From positions 58,635 through 122,634 of the forward strand of contig RBZT01000146.1 of the NCBI GenBank assembly GCA_003693705.1: 64,000 nucleotides of DNA, given 5' to 3'. A program made the translations under genes and the position numbers. This document shows, one piece after another, positions 34,953-47,366 of the stretch; position 1 is the first letter of the stretch; each line of letters starts with the position of its first letter. The notes below the pieces were generated by a model that saw nothing but the letters and a program-made list of their open reading frames with translations, was not told where the DNA came from and did not search any database. The stretch is from Polymyxa betae (taxonomy: Eukaryota; Endomyxa; Phytomyxea; Plasmodiophorida; Plasmodiophoridae).

Positions 34953-36890
34953 ATGAATAAATTGCTAGCAGTATATAGCCGAATCTTGTGCATCCGATAT
35001 CCCGTTGATAGCACGTCTTCATTTGAGAAAAGCAAATCAGTTTTGAATTTGTGTCGTTAGAGAGGATCGACCATTGCCTGAAGAGACATCTCGGAGACCA
35101 AGGTGCCGATTTCCTGACGACAGCCGATGCGTTGCGAATTACCGGAGGCTATGACGATCGGATCTTACTTCAGCATCTCTCTTTCACACAATCTGGCCTA
35201 CCGCCATTATGCTGAAGATCTTCAAAAAGATTTTCGCGATCATCCGTTGACAAAATCAACAAACAAGTATATCCAATCCAATCCAATCCATTTTCGCGAT
35301 CGTAGTTTTGGCATGCTTCACGGAGAGCAATGGGGCAAACCTGTGCATCGGCGTCGGAATGACGACATTAGGAACCGTATTGATTAGGATATTGGCCATG
35401 CTGTTGGACAAAAACGAGACATTCAATCAGCTTCTGTGTTCCATAAGCGTTTAGACCTACTGCAACTCTGAGATGTTTATCGGGGAGTGCCGATTTGGGT
35501 AGCGAGCATTTTGCACTTGTCAACCACCTTATGGCTATCGTCAATGTAATATCAGCTGTAGCAACTTTGTTTGTGGTACTGATTTGTACAAATGCAATTA
35601 GAGCTGCAATCCATAGTTTTATTTAGGTGTTTTCGATAAGAAAAGTTTGCAAAAGATGCAAGTTGCTTTCTGTGCCTGATCAATTGACGCCATAGTTTCG
35701 GGAAAAGATACGCCGAATCACAACGAAAATACGGGAGTGCCGTAGTGCATGGCCTGCTGACTCCATCTTGAACGAATTGATTTCAGGTTTTCGCCGTGTT
35801 AAGAGAAAATCAGTCAGTTGGTTGGAGCGGATTGACAGTTAATAATTCGCAGGGCTTGTCATAATAGGCGTCAGCAACCCCTGTAAACCCTCATCGAAAT
35901 CGACAAGACTGCCCAATGAGTGCTATCAAGAATATATCTGATTGAAGTGGTCTGGCGGCGCTTCTGTTGAAGGATTGTGTCTCTATGTCCTATCTATTTA
36001 TAGGGCTTGTTGGAAATTCAAAATTGTATTCAACGTGCGACACTGCGACTGTAGCAGCTTCGCTGCCTTCGCACAAAACTGACTCCGGTTGCATGTTATC
36101 CGAGGGCGCAGCCCATCGCCCTGTCTCCGTGACTACAGTCACCGTCACCTGACGAAGGAGCTCTGTCGGACTCATTCTACTATCGTTTGCTTTTTCAACC
36201 ATCAAGACAGTGCGAGCTCCTCTATCATTGCATAGCTCTCAGACGTTTGGGTTTCTTCCATCCCATCCAGCCTGAAACCACTATGCTACATATTGCCTAT
36301 GCATGGCATCCAATAGCCGCGTTATCCTTTCATTCTATGTGAATGCGGTTACACGACATGCGACATTTTGCCTCCTCTATCAGAAAGCATATCCATAACG
36401 GTTGTTTGAATTCTCCTCCACTCCATTCAACCTGTCTGTTATGCAAAATTATCGTTCACAAGCACTTAGGTAAGCGCCTAGATATGTATCGGCGACTATC
36501 TTTCAAGTTGTGACACATTCTTTCATTGGCATATCCTGCGGTATCTGAAGTTGTTTTCACTTCATTTAACCTGAAATGATGTGCAAGATTGAGATTCACA
36601 AAACATTGGTTGAATCATCGCTGTGATCATCGCGGTGATCTTTCTCGTTGTGTGACATCTTTTCACCAATTAGCAAATATTGAGCCTGCGATGCTTCAGA
36701 TACATCTCGTTGGAAATTCATGAAGTCTTAGCTGTAAACGTCTAGGTCAAGACTTTCTTTTCCAACTGGAACCGGGAAGTGATAAAATACTAAATGCGAT
36801 GACTTGTTTGGTAGAATTCAAGATCGGCGTAGTTTCTGGAAGTCTTTTCAAGGTGGAAGACGCCACATGATATGCATAAAATGGATTCAT
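34953..36890. other. Long intergenic region without a supported gene
   Basis: About 1.9 kb. Short frames at 35127-35387 and 35967-36152 show no domain. A small direct repeat of TCCAA occurs near 35275-35295. From about 36260 to 36700 similar phrases recur roughly every 150 bp (for example TTCAACCTG near 36427 and TTTAACCTG near 36565), suggesting a decayed tandem repeat. No tRNA seen. Confidence 0.4.
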
Positions 36891-39800
36891 TTAAAACATT
36901 AATCTTTCGAGTTTCCCTTTGCTGACAGGGTGGTTGCAAAGGCATGCTTTACTGCGTTTAAGATGTGAGATCCAGCAATCCCAGCAGCCAACATGCTTGC
37001 AAGTGGTCGATCTTGTAGCGAGCGTCGCCTCCGACTCACAGAATTGACATGTCCGATTGAGCGATGGCGACGGAGCTGATTTCCGCAGCTGATCAGAAGG
37101 CTCCCTGCTTAACTGCAGCCGCGCTTCAAGAGACAATGCCTCATATTCAGCCTCAGCAGCAATCAGACATTCGCTATAGATCTCACTTAACTGGCCCTAA
37201 GATGGATCACGTTAGATTAACAGCAGCAAAGAGGAAAGAAAGCTCAATACCGCATAGACAAACGTATGGAATGCTCTCGGCCAAGTTCGGTCTAATGGTA
37301 GCAAGAGATTGATAATATCGCGACAATGGCGCTGAAATTGCCCTTTTTCTTCATCATTCCAGATCCTGGTACCATTAACATGCTCTCGATCTCGTTGCTT
37401 CGCCTGTTGATGTAGCGTGATTAACTGTTTTAGTTGCTGGACGAACTTTTGATAGACTTCTGGACTTCGCTGTCTGACCAAACGCTTGAAATTTTGTGAT
37501 GCTGTGAAGTTAAGTTGAGCGTCACGACAAGTAATGTTGGTCCTCTTACCAGCGTTTTTTATAAGGTCAGCGTATAAATCACGAAACTTGCTGGGCAGAT
37601 GTTCTTTCATTCGATCATGCAAACGTGATTTCTTTGCGTCTGGAATCACATCGATTAGACTGAATAACCGTTGCAGCGTCTCTCGAATCCGTTTTGGATC
37701 GGGATATTGTTCGTGCTTCAGAACACTGACGTCGCGAATTGCTGCGGCCATCGGGGCCCATTTCGCTTCGCCGACGCTTGATTTAAGGGCAAGAAGAAAA
37801 AACTGAACTGAATCTTTTGATTTTACGACAACTCCTGTATCAGTGTAAGCAAAGTAAAAATTATAAGGCAATGACGGCGTAATTCAGTTTGAATCAGCCA
37901 TACAGCAGCAGCAAGTTAGCTGACCTTTGTTAGGAGCTTTGTTTTGATCGTTACGAGTAGCATCGCCAGCAATGGAGCTGTTACCTAAAGAAATCGATAA
38001 ATACACATTGTGCATTGGTTAAAGAGACCAAACCTGAAGTTTGTCGGGAGAGCAAACTGGGGATTTGTTTCAGCAGTGAGTTCGAGCGTTGCAATGGTTC
38101 AGGTCGGTTACTAACTGAAGATTGCGTTGGAGGCGATGTGGTTTTCTGGCCCCAGTCTCTGGATCGCACCTTAATCGGTCGGCGAAGAATATCCTGGTCT
38201 TGGCCAGGATCACCTTCTAGAAAACCTACGTTCAATTGAGCAAAACGCATATCAACGTAATGAAATTTATGAAAAACGAAGCAAAGCGAAACATAATTGA
38301 GGGAAAGTCATTTGCAACGAAATAAGAATCAGCAATGAGACAAATACCATTAGACGGGACTTGATTCCTGTTGGATCGAAACTTCTGATACAATGACGAT
38401 ATCGGCTGAATCTGAGAGAACCGAGGATCGCTACATTCACAACGATCAGCATAACCAAAGGAGAAGTTCCAATTCCGTACTTAGCGCGATCAATGTCGTC
38501 AGATTTCGTTGCAGCATTTTGCTGAGGACGTTGCTGGTCAAAGAACCGCTTCAGCTCACTGGACGCCTCTTGGAGATTATTGGGTCGCTTGATGAACCTT
38601 CGAAGCCACAACGACAGATGCGTCGAACTATCGCCACAGAATCGTTCATCGCACAGCAAGATGGCGCCGAAATCGTTTCGATGACGGATCACTCGACCGA
38701 CGGCTTGGTTGACAGCTCGCCAGGCCTGCGTCTGATACCATTCCGCACCCGCTTTCTGTGATCTCAGGTTCATATTCAGATAGTTGCGCTTCAGGCGAAC
38801 TCGAGGAGCTTGTGTGGAAGCGAATGGCAACCCACAAATAATCACACCTGATCATATTCAGATGCGGAAATAAACTCAGAAACAAAATGGACCTCTCGCA
38901 GCTCCTGCAAACACACAATGTTAAGCAAAGGGGACAGAATAATGCCAAATCAGTCTTACGATCAGAGAAGTCGACGCCCTCAGACACCTTTCCTCGACAG
39001 ACGGCCATCAATAAGGCACCACGCCCTTGATCGATCGCTTCTCGATAGGCCGTCAAGCAACCCTAAGATGGGATGAGAGAGAAGAGGGGATGGGAGACAG
39101 AAATTCTACCTTCAGCTCGGAGGACTGCCGGGGCTCGACAAACACCTTCTTGCAAGCTTCGATGCGATTCATGACACCATTGATTTTCCAGCCATCCATT
39201 GCAGCTGTTAAAGCTGGATACGAAGGAAAGAAAACCAGTAATCTAAATTGCAAATGAACAAACGGCATGAATGACGAAACTTTAAATATTCAAAGTTTCT
39301 CGAAACGCCAAACACTTAATACCCATCGGGAATGATTTTAGCAAATTCGGAAACCACATTGCCAAGCTCAGCAACGCATTCGGGTCGACTTCGATTTTTG
39401 AAGGCGCTATTGAGATTGAGGCCAGTCGGGCCTTTGCGAATCAGGCCCAGATACAGCTGATCCGAGCCGATCACGTGCTCGTTCTCCAGTACGACCGGGA
39501 AAGCGATTTCCAGCTCCATTCGTAATGCCGGTAGCGGCGACAATGTCCCACTGGTTAGTAGAAGAGCATGGATACCGAGCGCCATGAACTCTTTCATTGT
39601 CACTCCCGAACTAAGCAAAATTTAGAACCTTCCTTAACGATAAACAATGACAGGGTCCAACAACACAAAATTTGAATTTCTTAAAACAAAAACATACAAA
39701 AATTGAGAGGGAAATAGCTAACCTGAAGCACCAAAACGATAACGTTCTCCCTTGAGTAGCAGCCCGACTAAAGCTATCAAGGACGAATGAGAAAAGGGCC

Positions 39801-41560
39801 TCGATAGAAAGGCAAAAGGCCACACCCTTTCTTCGACTTTGTCTCAACCTGAACTTCGTCATGGATATGGACGAAATAATGGTTGAGAATATTGCCAGAC
39901 ACAGCCCGCCTCACAATGTTGAGATATTCACGCAGCTTACGCAGGCAGCATTCGTTCTAGACCGAATCAGAGATTTGATCATTTAGAGTCGAATTCATCA
40001 CCTCGTTTCTTGTACCACAGATGTTGATCATGGCTTCCAAAAGTCGATCAAGCTGCTGGTCGTTGAGATCGAAGCCAACACGATTAAGCAACGTTTGAAT
40101 GTAATGACCTGGCTGTGTCGTTCCCTGAGAATTGCAGCTTCAGATTTCAGTGGTCTCAGAAGATACAATTAAGACATGCCTTATCGGGAACTAATTCCAC
40201 TTTGCTGATAACTTCTTCCAAGTTCAGGAGCCGCTCTTTGATTAACAGGGCTCCATTGACAATATGTTCAGCCTCTAAAGTGACATTACTTGGTGCGATC
40301 CAGTTCGGCTCACAGCAGGTGTTGGCACAATAATCGGCATCCAGAATCGACCTTGCTAATTCTGAGCAAACATGATCAACGTATGAGAACCATGAGGCCA
40401 GAAATGTACCTAATGCAGTGAAATCGAAGGAGGACGAATCCATGCAAGATGATTCGACATTGTGCGCTTCTGAACAGAACTGAGATTAAAGGTGATCAAT
40501 GATTGGCTGACCGACCATCGAATATGATGATCGCTTTATCGAGACGAACATCCAAAGTCAGATTCTTTCTTAATGCTGGATCGACCAGATAGTTGTATGG
40601 AATGAAGAGGAAGTCGGCTTGTTTGGCGTTATCCAAAGCTAAATAATATGGGCAGACTTCATGCTGTTGCCCGATATAAACCTAAACATGGTCATCAGCT
40701 ATGCGTCTGATTGGAGAATGGCCCAAATACGAAAGCGGGAACGCATGTAAAGAAACCATCACCATGTCTTCGATGTCGAAAACTTCGTCAATGAGGCGAG
40801 GATTTCCTTTCTCAAATTCGTCCACATGATTATGGAAGGCACATTTTCTGGTGGCAGACAGCAACTGACACTGCTGATTAAGCTGAGTGCCGCTGTACTG
40901 GCTCGAGACCTTGGGATGAACACACAGCGAATCTCGTGATGCTATTATCGACACTCGGGGCCTGATAGAATGAGATTAAGGCAACAAATGAATCCAGCAA
41001 TGAAACTTGTTTCTTGACAGTTTTGGCAATAACGATTCGAACGAAAGAGGCAAATAAAGAATAGCATTACTTGTAAGCAGTCATTTTTAGCTAAGCAGTA
41101 GTTAGAGGCTGCTATTGGAAAGTGAACAGCAAACGGCAATACCTGTCGTAGTGCCTGTTGTAACTGAGAATGGGTTCGAGATGCATAGACGATTAGCGGT
41201 GGTCCTCGTTGTGTCTGTCCTGGGATAATTGTCGACTGCATCGCCGATCTCCAGGCTAATGTCGCACACAGTAAACAGAGGGTCTTTCCACTGCCGGTCG
41301 GCGACTCCAGCAAAGCATTCTGTCCATTCTGCAACGCTTCGATAACTGAAAATCACGAAACTGTCAGAAGGAATAAACACAGCCCAGACAAATATTATAA
41401 AGGCGAAAATCTCCAAAATCTTCGACTTTATCTATAAAACTGGGGTTGGAGAGACAAACGAATCGCCACCTTTTTCCATATATCGAAGCTGAATGGGATA
41501 CGGTTGATATGGAAAGGCCACTGGAACGCCTCGAATGTCGAACATGAGCTGATTGTCCAT
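36891..41560 (-). CDS. RTEL1: RTEL1-like XPD-family DNA helicase
   Basis: Minus strand, many exons, start MDNQLMFDIRGVPVAFPYQP. Walker A is ALLESPTGSGKTLCLLC, followed by motif Ia ASRTHSQLQQALRQ. The iron-sulphur cysteines are visible in DSLCVHPKV, NQQCQLL, TRKCAFHNH and HEVCPYYLA, as in XPD/RTEL1/FANCJ helicases. Helicase motifs IV-VI appear as LLLTSGTLSPLPAL, ALLMAVCRGKVSEGVDFSDR and AVNQAVGRVIRHRNDFGAIL. Beyond the helicase are two helical harmonin-like segments (around 37220-37860, for example SKDSVQFFLLALKSSV) and a C-terminal zinc module with CQFCESEA, CKHVGCWDC and CLCNH before the stop at 36891. This order marks RTEL1, not XPD. RTEL1 unwinds D-loops, telomeric T-loops and G-quadruplexes. 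Exon borders are only partly fixed. Confidence 0.88.
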
Positions 41561-42065
41561 GACGAGCTCTGTGTGTGGGCCACCTTTCCAGCGAATGGTT
41601 TCTCAGTTCTCTCACTCAGCAGGGCAGGTGGAATTGCGCGCCTATTCCCATGACCTTTCTTCGCCCAAGTTTTTAGAGCGGAAAACAGTTCATGGATTCA
41701 CTACCTGCTTGACGTTAAAGTGTCCATGCCGAGCGAATCGTTGAGCTCTGAGGTTAAGGAAAACAGAACTCAGTCGGGGTTGTAATCCTCTCACCGCCGG
41801 GGAAGGTCTCTTCTATGACACCAAGGCGAATAGCCAGGAAAAAGTTATTGTAAGAGGCTTTTTCGTAAGCACGAAAACTATCTATTGGCAATAAGATTGG
41901 GAGCTAAATCTGCTTTATTTGAGATCGATGTCTGATTGCGTGACTGGAGACGTTACTATGCCTAACGTTGATTCTTATAATAGACAACGCATCCTAACTA
42001 TGGTGTTAGAGTATCATAGATTGATTTGGATTCGTCTAGTTCCTTTATCAACGTTGTGGCCTTAA

Positions 42066-44010
42066 ATGCTCTTCCTTCCGTTTCCAGAGCTGGCCGTAAT
42101 TCCCCCAGTGTTAGCGTGGATTCGAGTCGATCACTGTACCCCGAGCAGAATCTGTTTCTGGACAGGCGGGCTGTTCTTAATGCGGCTGAAATCGCTGATC
42201 AAGCGACACAACTCTGAAGCCGTTTCGATTCCAGAGGAGCTCCAGCAATGTCGTCAATATTTAATGGATTTCTATCGATTTCCGTCGGAACCCGTCCGAG
42301 CTCCTGATATTCGTACCGTAGTGATCGCCTTGGAACCATTTCAAGGTCAGCGAATCTGATTGTCTCTGAACATATGCTCAAAATTAACATTGACGATAGA
42401 TATGGATTGCCATTCCTGGCAGCATTTTATCACTGAGTACGATAATTCTGTTGTGGTCGGGATGTATAACATGCTTTTAAATGTGAGCTGGGAAATTCGA
42501 AAACAGAAGTCATATGGTTAAATTAATGTAGATTTCCGTTCCGTTAGACGATGTTGAAAGCGAAGAACTAATGAACACATTCCTGGGATGGATAACTACG
42601 ATGACCAAATTGTTGCCTGCTGAATCGTATCAAAGCATACCGTTATCGGCGCGCTTGCTTTCCGCCTGTTCCATAGTATTGAAGGCCTGTGAGTGAGCTA
42701 TTTTAGCACAATGCATGCGTGACTCGATGCTGATGAAGGACGGTAGATCCTAATGAGAGGATCGCGTTATCATTATCGAATATCTTGGAGTTAATAGCGA
42801 GGAATTATCGAGGTATCAGATTTGTCTGCAATTTTTTGCCCTCTCAGGATAAATTTCAATCCAGGAGAAAAACTCGACGCTTCAATGAACAAAACTGCAT
42901 TAGAGGAGTGCCTACAGAGAATTATGGATTGCTTTGACAGCATTTATCTTCGCGATAGCCACATGGTGGTTAAACTAACGGTGAGCAACCGGAGGTCGGA
43001 ATATTACTGCAAGCTCAAAGGGTTTCACGCAGGTGTTAATTAGCAACCTGATTGTTAATAGAACCATTCTCGAACTTATGTCTTCATGTCCCAATTTAGA
43101 TCGATATCGAGATTTATTTTGCCGATATTGGAATCTTGGGAACTCAGTGCAATTCTACGTTCCTGTAATTAACACCATATTTATATCATCTGACTCCTTT
43201 TTTACCAATGACGACGTCGGTCTCCTTCTGCTTTAAAACCATTTCGACTGACTGAATTTTCAGGCAAGAATTATAGTAAATACGTTGCTAAACACTTTGG
43301 AATCCTGTCATGATGTAAGCGACTAGCTTCTTGATGGGTGGATGTAACTTTGATTTACAGCCGAGTATGAACGATTTATTGATTAGTTGCCTGAACACGA
43401 TCACGTCAAGTGCTAAATTCCGGGAACTTGGGGAAATGACAGCCAAACGAGCATTGTTTGTCGTGAATAATCTCGTGGAATGGACAGACTCTGATCCAGT
43501 TTCCGAAAACTCGATGATTACCTTTCGGTCACAACGGCGTGCTTCCTTGCCAATGCTTTCAAGTCCAGCGACATCCGAAAATGGTAATTTACGTCAGCAT
43601 CCATACCAGCGACGTGCTTCTTTGCAGGCGATCCAATTTCAACTCGCTTGCATTGCAGATTCGTAATAGACTATCCATATTCTGTGTGTGATTCATATCA
43701 TTACCGTAGCGATCTTGGTTTCTCTGCTTTATTGCATCACATGACTGTCCACTTCGCACCCTGAAAGCCAATAGAGCAATTGTTCTTCATTGTTTTCAGA
43801 AACGGCAAACATTTCTCTCTTGACATTCGGGCATGGCTCAAGTGTTCAATGCATTTGTTGGTTGTCCCAGTGTCGCTTACAAACTCCTTCGAAAAAAGTA
43901 CAAACAAAGCCTTTTCTTCAAGATTCTTTTTCAAGAAATTTACAAGCCTATTATCACGAGGCGACATTGATCTATATGTTGTCATACCGACTATCGCCCT
44001 TCAACTGTGA
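42066..44010 (+). CDS. Helical-repeat protein with duplicated RRAS motif, unrecognised
   Basis: Several exons read as an alpha-helical protein: KSLIKRHNSEAVSIPEELQQ and RQYLMDFYRF, then SWQHFITEYDNSVVVGMYNM, PLDDVESEELMNTFLGWITT, LEECLQRIMDCFDSIYLRDS, SMNDLLISCLNTITSSAKFR. A basic segment carries QRRASLPML and QRRASLQAI 34 residues apart, each a consensus site for basophilic kinases. An intron from about 43665 to 43799 would join ADS to NGKHFSLDIRAWLKC and extend the frame to 44010; otherwise it stops at 43666. The 5' end is unclear: another ATG at 41958 (MPNVDSYNRQRILTMVLEY) may be a first exon. I do not recognise a family; a HEAT-like fold is a guess. Confidence 0.55.
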
Positions 44011-44209
44011 AGACAGTTACTCAGTTAGGCAACACGATCGCGTCCATGTTGCTTTCTATTTCAAGTCATGGTTTTTTTTAAATTGAAATTGTAATGTTAC
44101 ATAAGAAATACGACGCGGCCTCCTCATGTTGAACTTTCCAGAACTGTGCTGACTTGTTTGGGTTAGAGGATAAAGCTTCGTCTTGCGTTCATTGTCGCCT
44201 TTGGAAACC

Positions 44210-44809
44210 ATGTCCAAGCTTGATGATTATGCGTTCAATCTAAGATTCATGTCCAAGACACTGGCGCGCCAATCTGCTAAAATGGAGAAAGAAGAGAAGG
44301 CGTCGAAGTTGAAGTGCAAGAAGGCCATGGAAAAGGGCAATCAAGACGGTGCTAGGATATATGCTCAGAATGCAATTCGTCAGAAGAACGAAGCGCTGAA
44401 TTACCTACGCCTGAGCGGTCGAGTCGATGCAGTTGCAGCTCGAGTCATGAGCGCTGCCAAAACCGCCAATCTGACCAAAGCGATGGGAGGCGTTGTGAAA
44501 AACATGGACTCGGCAATGAAGTCCATGAACTTGGAGCTAATCTCCACAACGATGGATCAGTTTGAGAAGCAATTTGAAGATCTCGATGTGCGGTCTGAGT
44601 ACATGGACAATGCCATGAATATGTCAACATCGATGACAACCCCTGACGATCAAGTTCAGCAGCTAATGCAGCAGGTCGCCGATGAACATAATCTAGAATT
44701 CTCATCGGCTTTGAATGATATCGGTATCGGAAAATCAAAACAGAAACAAGAAGATGAAAAGGAAGATGCTGAGCTTGAAGAGCGATTGAAAAGGCTTCAG
44801 GGCATATAG
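44210..44809 (+). CDS. CHMP1: ESCRT-III subunit CHMP1/Did2
   Basis: A single uninterrupted exon of 199 codons. It starts MSKLDDYAFNLRFMSKTLAR, then the basic helix KMEKEEKASKLKCKKAMEKG and ALNYLRLSGRVDAVAARVM. The regulatory C-terminal half includes FEKQFEDLDVRSEYMDNAMN and ends with a MIT-interacting motif type 1, DAELEERLKRLQGI, that recruits Vps4 and spastin. Length and helix order match CHMP1. The protein polymerises on membranes with other ESCRT-III subunits in multivesicular-body sorting and cytokinesis. An in-frame codon set upstream (from 44183) is not needed: the ATG at 44210 begins the conserved text. Confidence 0.95.
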   Translation: MSKLDDYAFNLRFMSKTLARQSAKMEKEEKASKLKCKKAMEKGNQDGARIYAQNAIRQKNEALNYLRLSGRVDAVAARVMSAAKTANLTKAMGGVVKNMDSAMKSMNLELISTTMDQFEKQFEDLDVRSEYMDNAMNMSTSMTTPDDQVQQLMQQVADEHNLEFSSALNDIGIGKSKQKQEDEKEDAELEERLKRLQGI

Positions 44810-45196
44810 ACTTTTGATATCGCAAAGCTAAACTGTTTGGAAGGTTTCATTTATTTTATTTAAAGTTGCTATTATCTATATCAGAGCCATCCCTTACGTG
44901 CCATTCTTTTATCTTGTTGAAGCACTTCGTCTACTGCTCCGCTCTCTTGCATTGGCACTTTCTAGTTTTGAAACCAACTTAACTCTATTTGAGGTACATC
45001 GCATGTATAGCACTGATGTCGAATTTGGGGGGTTTGCTTGTTCAGATGTCTTATAATTCGTGGCAGTGCTCAGCACAAGCCTGTCAGGAAAATCGCATAC
45101 ACCGAATAACTTCAATAGTTCTTCAGCAGGCAAATAACAACCAGTGTAATCTATTTTTAATATTTTGCTGTATTTTTCTCTTGCCATGAGAACTGT

Positions 45197-46168
45197 TCAG
45201 TGATGCTTCCCCAAGGCCTGGTAATGTCGATGTTCCTGTATCAGCGTCGCCTCTAGCACTCTCATTAAAGACGCCTCTCTATCGGCATCGCCCTGATCGC
45301 GTGCAGCATCTAGCTCTAACTGCAAAGTCACTTTAATAGCAGCGACCGGACTCGGCTGGAACCGCTCCAGCTGATCAGATCGCTTCAGTTCAGCCTCTGT
45401 CAGCTTCTTCATCATATGGGCATCATTCGGGCAGAGTTTCAAAGCTAGCTCACATAAAATGATTGCCACCGCATAGCATCCGGTCTCAAAAGCCTCGCTC
45501 AGCGTCATCTTGATGAATTCCAATGCTGCTTCTAGTTGATGATTGTCGCTTGTCTCAGCATCATTGCCCAAAACCTGAGTCTTCACCATCATCTTGCAGA
45601 TGTGTTCGTCGTCTGGTCGAACTTCATAAAGGGCGCCCCAGAGCTCCAGGGCTGTCCCGAACTGATGCTGGTTGGTCTTCTCTTGAGCTCGTCGTTCTAA
45701 AATATGCAATAAGGTATCAAGCGACTTTTGCTGAGAATCGACCAGAGCTCGGCATTCGTTTTTCCTTCTCTCAATAATGGCCTTCTGGTCTTTCGGCAAC
45801 CAGGGTATGACGAATTCATACAAGGCGACGCTCAAATTCGGGTTCGTTGACATCGCCGCCTGAGCTCGTTCGAGACATTGCTTCACAACCGATGACGCCA
45901 TCGTTCGTTCTTTACAATCGTGACATTTATGTCGAATCGCGTGGCAGGATTCTTTCCATTCCCATTCTGTCGATGTGTTAATAATGCTGTGAGCAAGGCA
46001 GTTGTAGGGACCTGTTTTAGCACAGAGTTGACAGGCGATCGCATGGCACGAATCGCATTCGCGTCGGTTGTCGCCGGTGGTTTGCTGGCAAACGCTGCAG
46101 AGTAGGTCGGGAAAGGTGAAGCCGTTCTTGGAGAGATGCATAAAGCTATTCGCGTCAACCAGGGACAT
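45197..46168 (-). CDS. RING/PHD-like zinc-finger protein with helical C-terminus
   Basis: A single exon of about 323 codons from MSLVDANSFMHLSKNG; an in-frame ATG at 46207 would add 13 residues. Residues 20-90 are cysteine/histidine-rich (CSVCQQT, CDSCHAIACQLC, CLAHS, CHAIRHKCHDC), consistent with a cross-brace zinc finger, though spacing does not match a canonical RING closely. The rest is helical and TPR-like (ALELWGALYEVRPDDEHICK, AVAIILCELALKLCPNDAHM). No named family is recognised. An E3 ligase or zinc scaffold role is possible but not shown. A minus-strand frame beginning 10 bp downstream is probably 3' UTR. Confidence 0.7.
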   Translation of the reverse strand: MSLVDANSFMHLSKNGFTFPDLLCSVCQQTTGDNRRECDSCHAIACQLCAKTGPYNCLAHSIINTSTEWEWKESCHAIRHKCHDCKERTMASSVVKQCLERAQAAMSTNPNLSVALYEFVIPWLPKDQKAIIERRKNECRALVDSQQKSLDTLLHILERRAQEKTNQHQFGTALELWGALYEVRPDDEHICKMMVKTQVLGNDAETSDNHQLEAALEFIKMTLSEAFETGCYAVAIILCELALKLCPNDAHMMKKLTEAELKRSDQLERFQPSPVAAIKVTLQLELDAARDQGDADREASLMRVLEATLIQEHRHYQALGKHH

Positions 46169-46320
46169 TTTGTAAACTAATCGGATATTGCATGGCTGGC
46201 TGCCCATATCGGCGCTTTTGTGGCTGGTTTGAGAGCGATCCGAAATGGTTGTGATTCCATGGCTCGGGCGACGTCTATTTAGGACCTTGGCGCTAGCTTA
46301 GACAAGGTTTCATTTTTCCA

Positions 46321-46602
46321 TCAACATTTGTCTGCAACAATTCGGGACAGCTTTCGATTTCTGATGTCTCTATCTTTGAGTCGTTTTACAGTAGCGATCA
46401 ACGACTGTCTTCCTGTAAAGTTGATTCTTTTGATGACATCCTTGAATGGCAGTTCTGCATTGGCTATCTTATTCAATGTGCCCTGATGAAGAGCTTTAAC
46501 ATTGGAATGCTTGTTTGCAGAAAGGACTCTCTGTGCATTGCCAATCTTTTTGGAATGGAATAAATTCGCTTCCTTCAAGGCTGGTAGGAGTGGGCGATTC
46601 AT
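46321..46602 (-). CDS. Small basic hypothetical protein
   Basis: An ATG-started frame of 93 codons, rich in Lys, Arg and Asn (NLFHSKKIGNAQRVLSANK, RQSLIATVKRLKDRDIRNRK). No membrane segment, signal peptide or domain. It lies between the RING-like gene and COX19 on the same strand. Coding nature is uncertain; the composition would suit a small nucleic-acid-binding or ribosome-associated protein, which is a guess. Confidence 0.35.
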   Translation of the reverse strand: MNRPLLPALKEANLFHSKKIGNAQRVLSANKHSNVKALHQGTLNKIANAELPFKDVIKRINFTGRQSLIATVKRLKDRDIRNRKLSRIVADKC

Positions 46603-46760
46603 AAACTGTGCCCGAAAAGCGACCTCGAAGTGAGCAAAGATCAGCTCAAGAAGGCATACAGCGATTTCCTGTGGAATGCAGCACGTCTAAAGAGCTGATA
46701 ATTCTCACGTTTAAGAATGCACAATTTGGCCTCCTACTTTTAATACTGAATGTATCCAAT

Positions 46761-47062
46761 TTATTCGGCAGGTTGGTCGAGACGCTGTCGTTCATCGAAG
46801 CCCAAAGCGGACAGATCTTCGGGCGCCATCAACCCCCTACCCAACATTAAGGAGCCTGAATGTTCATGGCGGACGCTTACGAATCGATTCGGCATTGAAG
46901 ATAAAGCTTAGCGAGCGCTTTGCAGGTGCCATAATCGTTGCGGTTCGTCCTGAGACAGGCCAAGTAGTCTGCCATGGCCGGCTGGCATTGCCCGTCGTGA
47001 TCCAGAGGGAAGCTGCCCTTCTCCGGCGGTGATGGAACCGGCACCCTTGACGATGGCGCCAT
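46761..47062 (-). CDS. COX19: Cytochrome c oxidase assembly factor Cox19 (twin CX9C)
   Basis: Exon 1 (46881-47062) and exon 2 (46761-46836) join across a 44-nt GT-AG intron to give 85 residues, the usual Cox19 size. The signature PEKGSFPLDHDGQCQPAMAD begins the CHCH domain. Its two CX9C helices are C-QPAMADYLA-C and C-KALAKLYLQ-C. Exon 2 gives GLMAPEDLSALGFDERQRLD, the conserved tail. Cox19 sits in the mitochondrial intermembrane space, is oxidised by Mia40, and helps copper delivery to cytochrome oxidase. The start is the ATG nearest the conserved block; a longer in-frame reading upstream is not conserved. Confidence 0.9.
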
Positions 47063-47366
47063 TGAGGCCGTCCGCAGACAAGATACAATTCGGTTCTGGA
47101 CGCCAAAGGTCGGAAAGAGAAGACGAGGCCTCTCGAGATCGCCGCAATTTCGTACTATCACATTTTATATTTTCAAACGACGGGTTCTCTTTCCTGTTTA
47201 TTTGAGTTTGACAGCACAAAAGGCGAACTTTGTTGAGAAAGGCGTTGGATGGAAAAATAGGGCGATGAATAGATTGAGGCGAGAATCTGCTATAGATAGT
47301 CTGTGGGTGCAGCCAGGTCGCTGCGGACTCCGTGGCCGCTATCACCGCTTCTGCGACAAACAATAA

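Noticed and set aside
35127-35387. 86-codon plus-strand frame after the thrombospondin-repeat gene
   Set aside because: It has no domain, contains a simple TCCAA repeat, and no splice pattern extends it.
44909-45187. Minus-strand 92-codon frame starting 10 bp after the RING-like gene's stop
   Set aside because: It has no domain, and its position fits the 3' UTR of that gene.
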